A stretch of 64,000 bases of DNA from contig JAMKCF010000071.1 of the NCBI GenBank assembly GCA_023634235.1, positions 310,001 through 374,000 on the forward strand, written 5' to 3'. Positions 46,801-57,848 of the stretch are shown in pieces; position 1 is the first letter of the stretch, and each line of letters opens with the position of its first letter. The translations under genes were made by a program, and so were the position numbers. Under the pieces are notes generated by a model, which worked only from the letters and a program-made list of their open reading frames with translations, ran no database searches and was not told where the DNA came from. Source of the DNA: Pisaster brevispinus. Taxonomy: Eukaryota > Echinodermata > Asteroidea > Forcipulatida > Asteriidae.

Positions 46801-48673
46801 CAAAATAAAAGTGCGGTGAATTTGGGAATAACTCCCGATCTAGGAGGGCTAGAGGGATGATTTTTTGGCCTGACTCTGCCTTAGGTATCCCTGCATCCGA
46901 AAATTAGTCTTTTACGGCCGTTGCGGGCAGGCTTCACACCGGAAAAGACCAGCAAGCGGGGACACTCCGAAAGCCCCGCAAAACATCAACGTGATTTTGC
47001 TGTAAAAAGACACAAATACAAAATAAGGAGGGTAACATCACCCCCAGGGCAATATCGAATCTGCACAATTTTAGTACCACTGTAAAGCCCGTTTCAAGGG
47101 CTCCCTTTCCCGTGAGTTTGGGGTCGCTGACGATTCTGTAGGCGAGGCGAGCGGCCTGGATGTTAGGCCCACCCCTTAGAGAAATAGGAAAACAAAAACC
47201 AGGGGTAATGGCCCAAAATAAAAGTGCGGTGATTTTGGGAATTAGTCCCGATCTAGGAGGGCTAGAGAGATATTTTTTTACCTGACTCTGCCTTAGGTAT
47301 CCCTGCATCCGAAAATTAGACTTTTACGGCCGTTGCGGGCAGGCTTCACACCGGAAAAGACCAGCAAGCGGGGACACTCCGAAAGCCCCCCAAAACATCA
47401 ACTTGATTTTGCTGTAAAAAGACACAAATACAAAATAAGGAGGGTCACATCACCCCCAGGGCAATATCGAATCTGCACAATTTTAGTACCACTGTAAAGC
47501 CCGTTTCAAGGGCTCCCTCTCCCGTGAGTTTAGGGTCGCTGACGATTCTGTAGGCGAGGCGAGCGGCCTGGATGTTAGGCCTACCCCTAAGAAAAATTGA
47601 AAAAAAAAACAAAAAAAAAAAAACCCAGAAGCAAGGTCGTGCCGGCAGGGGTCATGGCCCAAAATAAAAGTGCGGTGAATTTGAGAATAAGTCCCGATCT
47701 AGGAGGGCTAGAGAGATGATTTTTTTACCTGACTCTGCCTTAGGTATCCCTGCATCCGAAAATTAGACTTTTACGGCCGTTGCGGGCAGGCTTCACACCG
47801 GAAAAGACCAGCAAGCGGGGACACTCCGAAAGCCCCGCAAAACATCAACGTGATTTTGCTGTAAAAAGACACAAATACAAAATAAGGAGGGTAACATCAC
47901 CCCCAGGGCAATATCGAATCTGCACAATTTTAGTACCACTGTAAAGCCCGTTTCAAGGGCTCCCTTTCCCGTGAGTTTGGGGTCGCTGACGATTCTGTAG
48001 GCGAGGCGAGCGGCCTGGATGTTAGGCCCACCCCTTAGAGAAATAGGAAAACAAAAACCAGGGGTAATGGCCCAAAATAAAAGTGCGGTGATTTTGGGAA
48101 TTAGTCCCGATCTAGGAGGGCTAGAGAGATATTTTTTTACCTGACTCTGCCTTAGGTATCCCTGCATCCGAAAATTAGACTTTTACGGCCGTTGCGGGCA
48201 GGCTTCACACCGGAAAAGACCAGCAAGCGGGGACACTCCGAAAGCCCCCCAAAACATCAACTTGATTTTGCTGTAAAAAGACACAAATACAAAATAAGGA
48301 GGGTCACATCACCCCCAGGGCAATATCGAATCTGCACAATTTTAGTACCACTGTAAAGCCCGTTTCAAGGGCTCCCTCTCCCGTGAGTTTAGGGTCGCTG
48401 ACGATTCTGTAGGCGAGGCGAGCGGCCTGGATGTTAGGCCTACCCCTAAGAAAAATTGAAAAAAAAAAAAAAAAAAAAAAACCCAGAAGCAAGGTCGTGC
48501 CGGCAGGGGTCATGGCCCAAAATAAAAGTGCGGTGAATTTGAGAATAAGTCCCGATCTAGGAGGGCTAGAGAGATGATTTTTTTACCTGACTCTGCCTTA
48601 GGTATCCCTGCATCCGAAAATTAGACTTTTACGGCCGTTGCGGGCAGGCTTCACACCGGAAAAGACCAGCAAG
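43841..48673 (+). repeat. 4.83-kb duplicated tract, copy 2
   Basis: This is the second copy of 38115-42947. The 893 bp between the copies (42948-43840) holds two class A bodies that have no counterpart after copy 2, where a B monomer starts at 48868. Within each copy a smaller 859-bp dimer is itself repeated (41425 and 42284; 47151 and 48010, with GGGTAACATC and GAGATATTTTTTTACC). The copying is therefore hierarchical: dimer first, 13-mer later. A real recent unequal exchange and an assembly duplication would look the same here. Confidence 0.9.
45306..45845 (+). repeat. Chimeric long monomer (540 bp), third copy
   Basis: This is the counterpart of 39580-40119 at an offset of exactly 5726 bp, with the junction at 45493/45494. 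I saw no difference from the 39580 copy. It was copied as part of the large duplication 43841-48673. Confidence 0.87.
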
Positions 48674-48867
48674 CGGGGACACTCCGAAAGCCCCGCAAAA
48701 CATCAACGTGATTTTGCTGTAAAAAGACACAAATACAAAATAAGGAGGGTAACATCACCCCCAGGGCAATATCGAATCTGCACAATTTTAGTACCACTGT
48801 AAAGCCCGTTTCAAGGGCTCCCTTTCCCGTGAGTTTGGGGTCGCTGACGATTCTGTAGGCGAGGCGA

Positions 48868-51800
48868 GCGGCCTGGATGTTAGGCCCACCCCTTAGAGAA
48901 ATAGGAAAACAAAAACCAGGGGTAATGGCCCAAAATAAAAGTGCGGTGATTTTGGGAATAAGTCCCGATCTAGGAGGGCTAGAGAGATATTTTTTTTACC
49001 TGACTCTGCCTTAGGTATCCCTGCATCCGAAAATTAGACTTTTACGGCCGTTGCGGGCAGGCTTCACACCGGAAAAGACCAGCAAGCGGGGACACTCCGA
49101 AAGCCCCCCAAAACATCAACTTGATTTTGCTGTAAAAAGACACAAATACAAAATAAGGAGGGTCACATCACCCCCAGGGCAATATCGAATCTGCACAATT
49201 TTAGTACCACTGTAAAGCCCGTTTCAAGGGCTCCCTCTCCCGTGAGTTTAGGGTCGCTGACGATTCTGTAGGCGAGGCGAGCGGCCTGGATGTTAGGCCT
49301 ACCCCTAAGAAAAATTGAAAAAAAAAAAAAAACAAAAAAAAACCCAGAAGCAAGGTCGTGCCGGCAGGGGTCATGGCCCAAAATAAAAGTGCGGTGAACT
49401 TGAGAATAAGTCCCGATCTAGGAGGGCTAGAGAGATGATTTTTTTACCTGACTCTGCCTTAGGTATCCCTGCATCCGAAAATTAGACTTTTACGGCCGTT
49501 GCGGGCAGGCTTCACACCGGAAAAGACCAGCAAGCGGGGACACTCCGAAAGCCCCGCAAAACATCAACGTGATTTTGCTGTAAAAAGACACAAATACAAA
49601 ATAAGGAGGGTAACATCACCCCCAGGGCAATATCGAATCTGCACAATTTTAGTACCACTGTAAAGCCCGTTTCAAGGGCTCCCTTTCCCGTGAGTTTGGG
49701 GTCGCTGACGATTCTGTAGGCGAGGCGAGCGGCCTGGATGTTAGGCCCACCCCTTAGAGAAATAGGAAAACAAAAACCAGGGGTAATGGCCCAAAATAAA
49801 AGTGCGGTGATTTTGGGAATAAGTCCCGATCTAGGAGGGCTAGAGAGATAATTTTTTTACCTGACTCTGCCTTAGGTATCCCTGCATCCGAAAATTAGAC
49901 TTTTACGGCCGTTGCGGGCAGGCTTCACACCGGAAAAGACCAGCAAGTGGGGACACTCCGAAAGCCCCCCAAAACATCAACTTGATTTTGCTGTAAAAAG
50001 ACACAAATACAAAATAAGGAGGGTCACATCACCCCCAGGGCAATATCGAATCTGCACAATTTTAGTACCACTGTAAAGCCCGTTTCAAGGGCTCCCTCTC
50101 CCGTGAGTTTAGGGTCGCTGACGATTCTGTAGGCGAGGCGAGCGGCCTGGATGTTAGGCCTACCCCTAAGAAAAATTGAAAAAAAAAAAAAAAAAAAAAA
50201 AAAAACCCAGAAGCAAGGTCGTGCCGGCAGGGGTCATGGCCCAAAATAAAAGTGCGGTGAATTTGGGAATAACTCCCGATATAGGAGGGCTAGAGGGATG
50301 ATTTTTTTACCTGACTCTGCCTTAGGTATCCCTGCATCCGAAAATTAGACTTTTACGGCCGTTGCGGGCAGGCTTCACACCGGAAAAGACCAGCAAGCGG
50401 GGACACTCCGAAAGCCCCGCAAAACATCAACGTGATTTTGCTGTAAAAAGACACAAATACAAAATAAGGAGGGTCACATCACCCCCAGGGCAATATCGAA
50501 TCTGCACAATTTTAGTACCACTGTAAAGCCCGTTTCTAAGGCTCCCTCTCCCGTGAGTTTGGGGTCGCTGACGATTCTGTAGGCGAGGCGAGCGGCCTGG
50601 ATGTTAGGCCCACCCCTTAGAGAAATAGGAAAACAAAAACCAGGGGTAATGGCCCAAAAAAAAAGTGCGGTGATTTTGGGAATAAGTCCCGATCTAGGAG
50701 GGCTAGAGAGATGATTTTTTTACCTGACTCTGCCTTAGGTATCCCTGCATCCGAAACTTAGACTTTTACGGCCGTTGCGGGCAGGCTTCACACCGGAAAA
50801 GACCAGCAAGCGGGGACACTCCGAAAGCCCCGCAAAACATCAACGTGATTTTGCTGTAAAAAGACACAAATACAAAATAAGGAGGGTAACATCACCCCCA
50901 GGGCAATATCGAATCTGCACAATTTTAATACCACTGTAAAGCCCGTTTCAAGGGCTCCCTCTCCCGTGAGTTTGGGGTCGCTGACGATTCTGTAGGCGAG
51001 GCGAGCGGCCTGGATGTTAGGCCCACCTCTTAGAGAAATAGGAAAACAAAAACCAGGGGTAATGGCCCAAAATAAAAGTGCGGTGATTTTGGGAATAAGT
51101 CCCGATCTAGGAGGGCTAGAGAGATGATTTTTTTACCTGACTCTGCCTTAGGTATCCCTGCATCCGAAAATTAGACCTTTACGGCCGTTGCGGGCAGGCT
51201 TCACACCGGAAAAGACCAGCAAGCGGGGACACTCCGAAAGCCCCCCAAAACATCAACTTGATTTTGCTGTAAAAAGACACAAATACAAAATAAGGAGGGT
51301 CACATCACCCCCAGGGCAATATCGAATCTGCACAATTTTAGTACCACTGTAAAGCCCGTTTCAAGGGCTCCCTCTCCCGTGAGTTTAGGGTCGCTGACGA
51401 TTCTGTAGGCGAGGCGAGCGGCCTGGATGTTAGGCCTACCCCTAAGAAAAATTGAAAAAAAAAACAAAAAAAAAAAAACCCAGAAGCAAGGTCGTGCCGG
51501 CAGGGGTCATGGCCCAAAATAAAAGTGCGGTGAATTTGAGAATAAGTCCCGATCTAGGAGGGCTAGAGAGATGATTTTTTTACCTGACTCTGCCTTAGGT
51601 ATCCCTGCATCCGAAAATTAGACTTTTACGGCCGTTGCGGGCAGGCTTCACACCGGAAAAGACCAGCAAGCGGGGACACTCCGAAAGCCCCGCAAAACAT
51701 CAACGTGATTTTGCTGTAAAAAGACACAAATACAAAATAAGGAGGGTAACATCACCCCCAGGGCAATATCGAATCTGCACAATTTTAGTACCACTGTAAA

Positions 51801-54411
51801 GCCCGTTTCAAGGGCTCCCTTTCCCGTGAGTTTGGGGTCGCTGACGATTCTGTAGGCGAGGCGAGCGGCCTGGATGTTAGGCCCACCCCTTAGAGAAATA
51901 GGAAAACAAAAACCAGGGGTAATGGCCCAAAATAAAAGTGCGGTGATTTTGGGAATAAGTCCCGATCTAGGAGGGCTAGAGAGATATTTTTTTTACCTGA
52001 CTCTGCCTTAGGTATCCCTGCATCCGAAAATTAGACTTTTACGGCCGTTGCGGGCAGGCTTCACACCGGAAAAGACCAGCAAGCGGGGACACTCCGAAAG
52101 CCCCCCAAAACATCAACTTGATTTTGCTGTAAAAAGACACAAATACAAAATAAGGAGGGTCACATCACCCCCAGGGCAATATCGAATCTGCACAATTTTA
52201 GTACCACTGTAAAGCCCGTTTCAAGGGCTCCCTCTCCCGTGAGTTTAGGGTCGCTGACGATTCTGTAGGCGAGGCGAGCGGCCTGGATGTTAGGCCTACC
52301 CCTAAGAAAAATTGAAAAAAAAAAAAAACAAAAAAAAACCCAGAAGCAAGGTCGTGCCGGCAGGGGTCATGGCCCAAAATAAAAGTGCGGTGAATTTGAG
52401 AATAAGTCCCGATCTAGGAGGGCTAGAGAGATGATTTTTTTACCTGACTCTGCCTTAGGTATCCCTGCATCCGAAAATTAGACTTTTACGGCCGTTGCGG
52501 GCAGGCTTCACACCGGAAAAGACCAGCAAGCGGGGACACTCCGAAAGCCCCGCAAAACATCAACGTGATTTTGCTGTAAAAAGACACAAATACAAAATAA
52601 GGAGGGTAACATCACCCCCAGGGCAATATCGAATCTGCACAATTTTAGTACCACTGTAAAGCCCGTTTCAAGGGCTCCCTTTCCCGTGAGTTTGGGGTCG
52701 CTGACGATTCTGTAGGCGAGGCGAGCGGCCTGGATGTTAGGCCCACCCCTTAGAGAAATAGGAAAACAAAAACCAGGGGTAATGGCCCAAAATAAAAGTG
52801 CGGTGATTTTGGGAATAAGTCCCGATCTAGGAGGGCTAGAGAGATAATTTTTTTACCTGACTCTGCCTTAGGTATCCCTGCATCCGAAAATTAGACTTTT
52901 ACGGCCGTTGCGGGCAGGCTTCACACCGGAAAAGACCAGCAAGTGGGGACACTCCGAAAGCCCCCGAAAACATCAACTTGATTTTGCTGTAAAAAGACAC
53001 AAATACAAAATAAGGAGGGTCACATCACCCCCAGGGCAATATCGAATCTGCACAATTTTAGTACCACTGTAAAGCCCGTTTCAAGGGCTCCCTCTCCCGT
53101 GAGTTTAGGGTCGCTGACGATTCTGTAGGCGAGGCGAGCGGCCTGGATGTTAGGCCTACCCCTAAGAAAAATTGAAAAAAAAAAAAAAAAAAAAAAAAAC
53201 CCAGAAGCAAGGTCGTGCCGGCAGGGGTCATGGCCCAAAATAAAAGTGTGGTGAATTTGGGAATAACTCCCGATATAGGAGGGCTAGAGGGATGATTTTT
53301 TTACCTGACTCTGCCTTAGGTATCCCTGCATCCGAAAATTAGACTTTTACGGCCGTTGCGGGCAGGCTTCACACCGGAAAAGACCAGCAAGCGGGGACAC
53401 TCCGAAAGCCCCGCAAAACATCAACGTGATTTTGCTGTAAAAAGACACAAATACAAAATAAGGAGGGTCACATCACCCCCAGGGCAATATCGAATCTGCA
53501 CAATTTTAGTACCACTGTAAAGCCCGTTTCTAAGGCTCCCTCTCCCGTGAGTTTGGGGTCGCTGACGATTCTGTAGGCGAGGCGAGCGGCCTGGATGTTA
53601 GGCCCACCCCTTAGAGAAATAGGAAAACAAAAACCAGGGGTAATGGCCCAAAAAAAAAGTGCGGTGATTTTGGGAATAAGTCCCGATCTAGGAGGGCTAG
53701 AGAGATGATTTTTTTACCTGACTCTGCCTTAGGTATCCCTGCATCCGAAACTTAGACTTTTACGGCCGTTGCGGGCAGGCTTCACACCGGAAAAGACCAG
53801 CAAGCGGGGACACTCCGAAAGCCCCGCAAAACATCAACGTGATTTTGCTGTAAAAAGACACAAATACAAAATAAGGAGGGTAACATCACCCCCAGGGCAA
53901 TATCGAATCTGCACAATTTTAATACCACTGTAAAGCCCGTTTCAAGGGCTCCCTCTCCCGTGAGTTTGGGGTCGCTGACGATTCTGTAGGCGAGGCGAGC
54001 GGCCTGGATGTTAGGCCCACCTCTTAGAGAAATAGGAAAACAAAAACCAGGGGTAATGGCCCAAAATAAAAGTGCGGTGATTTTGGGAATAAGTCCCGAT
54101 CTAGGAGGGCTAGAGAGATGATTTTTTTACCTGACTCTGCCTTAGGTATCCCTGCATCCGAAAATTAGACTTTTACGGCCGTTGCGGGCAGGCTTCACAC
54201 CGGAAAAGACCAGCAAGCGGGGACACTCCGAAAGCCCCCCAAAACATCAACTTGATTTTGCTGTAAAAAGACACAAATACAAAATAAGGAGGGTCACATC
54301 ACCCCCAGGGCAATATCGAATCTGCACAATTTTAGTACCACTGTAAAGCCCGTTTCAAGGGCTCCCTCTCCCGTGAGTTTAGGGTCGCTGACGATTCTGT
54401 AGGCGAGGCGA
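48868..54411 (+). repeat. Seven-monomer higher-order repeat of about 2.99 kb, two near-identical copies
   Basis: Monomers B A B A B B A starting at 48868, 49281, 49729, 50142, 50592, 51005 and 51418 recur at 51865, 52278, 52725, 53138, 53586, 53999 and 54412, offset 2994-2997 bp, with A-tract length explaining the spread. Shared private marks are CCCGATATAGG, AGCAAGTGGGG, GGCCCAAAAAAAAAGTG, CCGAAACTTAG, TTTCTAAGGCTCC and CCCACCTCTTAGAG. Differences include GAACTTGAG near 49396, CCCCGAAAACATC near 52970, GTGTGGTG near 53247 and GACCTTTACGG near 51175. Monomers 50142 and 53138 combine A-type GAGGGATGA with B-type TTTTTTTACC, so they are A/B recombinants. Confidence 0.88.
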
Positions 54412-57400
54412 GCGGCCTGGATGTTAGGCCTACCCCTAAGAAATATTGAAAAAAAAAAAAAAAAAAAAAAAAACCAGAAGCAAGGTCGTGCCGGCAGGGG
54501 TCATGGCCCAAAATAAAAGTGCGGTGAATTTGAGAATAAGTCCCGATCTAGGAGGGCTAGAGAGATGATTTTTTTACCTGACTCTGCCTTAGGTATCCCT
54601 GCATCCGAAAATTAGACTTTTACGGCCGTTGCGGGCAGGCTTCACACCGGAAAAGACCAGCAAGCGGGGACACTCCGAAAGCCCCGCAAAACATCAACTT
54701 GATTTTGCTGTAAAAAGACACAAATACAAAATAAGGAGGGTCACATCACCCCCAGGGCAATATCGAATCTGCACAATTTAAGTACCACTGTAAAGCCCGT
54801 TTCAAGGGCTCCCTCTCCCGTGAGTTTTGGGTCGCTGACGATTCTGTAGGCGAGGCGAGCGGCCTGGATGTTAGGCCCACCCCTTAGAGAAATAGGAAAA
54901 CAAAAACCAGGGGTAATGGCCCAAAATAAAAGTGCGGTGATTTTGGCAATAAGTCCCGATCTAGGAGGGCTAGAGAGATAATTTTTTTACCTGACTCTGC
55001 CTTAGGTATCCCTGCATCCGAAAATTAGACTTTTACGGCCGTTGCGGGCAGGCTTCACACCGGAAAAGACCAGCAAGCGGGGACACTCCGAAAGCCCCCC
55101 AAAACATCAACTTGATTTTGCTGTAAAAAGACACAAATACAAGATAAGGAGGGTCACATCACCCCCAGGGCAATATCGAATCTGCACAATTTTAGTACCA
55201 CTGTAAAGCCCGTTTCAAGGGCTCCCTCTCCCGTGAGTTTAGGGTCGCTGACGATTCTGTAGGCGAGGCGAGCGGCCTGGATGTTAGGCCTACCCCTAAG
55301 AAAAATTGGAAAAAAAAAAGAAAAAAAAAAACCAGAAGCAAGGTCGTGACGGCAGGGGTCATGGCCCAAAATAAAAGTGCGGTGAATTTGGGAATAACTC
55401 CCGATCTAGGAGGGCTAGAGGGATGATTTTTTGGCCTGACTCTGCCTTAGGTATCCTTGCATCCGAAAATTAGACTTTTACGGCCGTTGCGGGCAGGCTT
55501 CACACCGGAAAAGACCAGCAAGCGGGGACACTCCGAAAGCCCCGCAAAACATCAACGTGATTTTGCTGTAAAAAGACACAAATACAAAATAAGGAGGGTC
55601 ACATCACCCCCAGGGCAATATCGAATCTGCACAATTTTAGTACCACTGTAAAGCCCGTTTCTAAGGCTCCCTCTCCCGTGAGTTTGGGGTCGCTGACGAT
55701 TCTGTAGGCGAGGCGAGCGGCCTGGAAGTTAGGCCCACCCCTTAGAGAAATAGGAAAACAAAAACCAGGGGTAATGGCCCAAAATAAAAGTGCGGTGATT
55801 TTGGGAATAAGTCCCGATCTAGGAGGGCTAGAGAGATGATTTTTTTACCTGACTCTGCCTTAGGTATCCCTGCATCCGAAACTTAGACTTTTACGGCCGT
55901 TGCGGCCAGGCTTCACACCGGAAAAGACCAGCAAGCGGGGACACTCCGAAAGCCCCCCAAAACATCAACTTGATTTTGCTGTAAAAAGACACAAATACAA
56001 AATAAGGAGGGTCACATCACCCCCAGGGCAATATCGAATCTGCACAATTTTAGTACCACTGTAAAGCCCGTTTCAAGGGCTCCCTCTCCCGTGAGTTTGG
56101 GGTCGCTGACGATTCTGTAGGCGAGGCGAGCGGCCTGGATGTTAGGCCCACCCCTTAGAGAAATAGGAAAACAAAAACCAGGGGTAATGGCCCAAAATAA
56201 AAGTGCGGTGATTTTGGGAATAAGTCCCGATCTAGGAGGGCTAGAGAGATGATTTTTTTACCTGACTCTGCCTTAGGTATCCCTGCATCCGAAAATTAGC
56301 TTTTTACGGCCGTTGCGGGCAGGCTTCACACCGGAAAAGACCAGCAAGCGGGGACACTCCGAAAGCCCCCCAAAACATCAACTTGATTTTGCTGTAAAAA
56401 GACACAAATACAAAATAAGGAGGGTCACATCACCCCCAGGGCAATATCGAATCTGCACAATTTTAGTACCACTGTAAAGCCCGTTTCAAGGGCTCCCTCT
56501 CCCGTGAGTTTAGGGTAGCTGACGATTCTGTAGGCGAGGCGAGCGGCCTGGATGTTAGGCCTACCCCTAAGAAATATTGAAAAAAAAAAAAAAAAAAAAA
56601 AAACCCAGAAGCAAGGTCGTGCCGGCAGGGGTCATGGCCCAAAATAAAAGTGCGGTGAATTTGAGAATAAGTCCCGATCTAGGAGGGCTAGAGAGATGAT
56701 TTTTTTACCTGACTCTGCCTTAGGTATCCCTGCATCCGAAAATTAGACTTTTACGGCCGTTGCGGGCAGGCTTCACACCGGAAAAGACCAGCAAGCGGGG
56801 ACACTCCGAAAGCCCCGCAAAACATCAACTTGATTTTGCTGTAAAAAGACACAAATACAAAATAAGGAGGGTCACATCACCCCCAGGGCAATATCGAATC
56901 TGCACAATTTAAGTACCACTGTAAAGCCCGTTTCAAGGGCTCCCTCTCCCGTGAGTTTTGGGTCGCTGACGATTCTGTAGGCGAGGCGAGCGGCCTGGAT
57001 GTTAGGCCCACCCCTTAGAGAAATAGGAAAACAAAAACCAGGGGTAATGGCCCAAAATAAAAGTGCGGTGATTTTGGGAATAAGTCCCGATCTAGGAGGG
57101 CTAGAGAGATAATTTTTTTACCTGACTCTGCCTTAGGTATCCCTGCATCCGAAAATTAGACTTTTACGGCCGTTGCGGGCAGGCTTCACACCGGAAAAGA
57201 CCAGCAAGCGGGGACACTCCGAAAGCCCCCCAAAACATCAACTTGATTTTGCTGTAAAAAGACACAAATACAAGATAAGGAGGGTCACATCACCCCCAGG
57301 GCAATATCGAATCTGCACAATTTTAGTACCACTGTAAAGCCCGTTTCAAGGGCTCCCTCTCCCGTGAGTTTAGGGTCGCTGACGATTCTGTAGGCGAGGC

Positions 57401-57848
57401 GAGCGGCCTGGATGTTAGGCCTACCCCTAAGAAAAATTGGAAAAAAAAAAGAAAAAAAAAAAACCAGAAGCAAGGTCGTGACGGCAGGGGTCATGGCCCA
57501 AAATAAAAGTGCGGTGAATTTGGGAATAACTCCCGATCTAGGAGGGCTAGAGGGATGATTTTTTGGCCTGACTCTGCCTTAGGTATCCCTGCATCCGAAA
57601 ATTAGACTTTTACGGCCGTTGCGGGCAGGCTTCACACCGGAAAAGACCAGCAAGCGGGGACACTCCGAAAGCCCCGCAAAACATCAACGTGATTTTGCTG
57701 TAAAAAGACACAAATACAAAATAAGGAGGGTCACATCACCCCCAGGGCAATATCGAATCTGCACAATTTTAGTACCACTGTAAAGCCCGTTTCTAAGGCT
57801 CCCTCTCCCGTGAGTTTGGGGTCGCTGACGATTCTGTAGGCGAGGCGA
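54412..57848 (+). repeat. Five-monomer repeat of 2131 bp (copy 1 and most of copy 2)
   Basis: Monomers A B A B B at 54412, 54859, 55272, 55717 and 56130 recur at 56543, 56990, 57403, 57849 and 58262, offset 2131-2132 bp. Shared marks are AAGAAATATTG, CACAATTTAAGTACC, GAGTTTTGGGTC, CAAGATAAGGAG, a G-broken A tract starting TTGGAAAAA and GTCGTGACGGC. Differences include GGCCTGGAAGTT near 55729 and TTGCGGCCAGG near 55903 in copy 1 only. Confidence 0.85.

Noticed and set aside
2005..57494. Recurring minus-strand frames of about 60-124 codons ending in the same residues (…LKLCRFDIALGVM)
   Set aside because: They repeat because the satellite repeats. They cross the oligo(A) tract as poly-Phe, many rely on non-ATG starts, class A and B copies shift in and out of frame with A-tract length, and there is no codon-level constraint to see. 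They are not genes.
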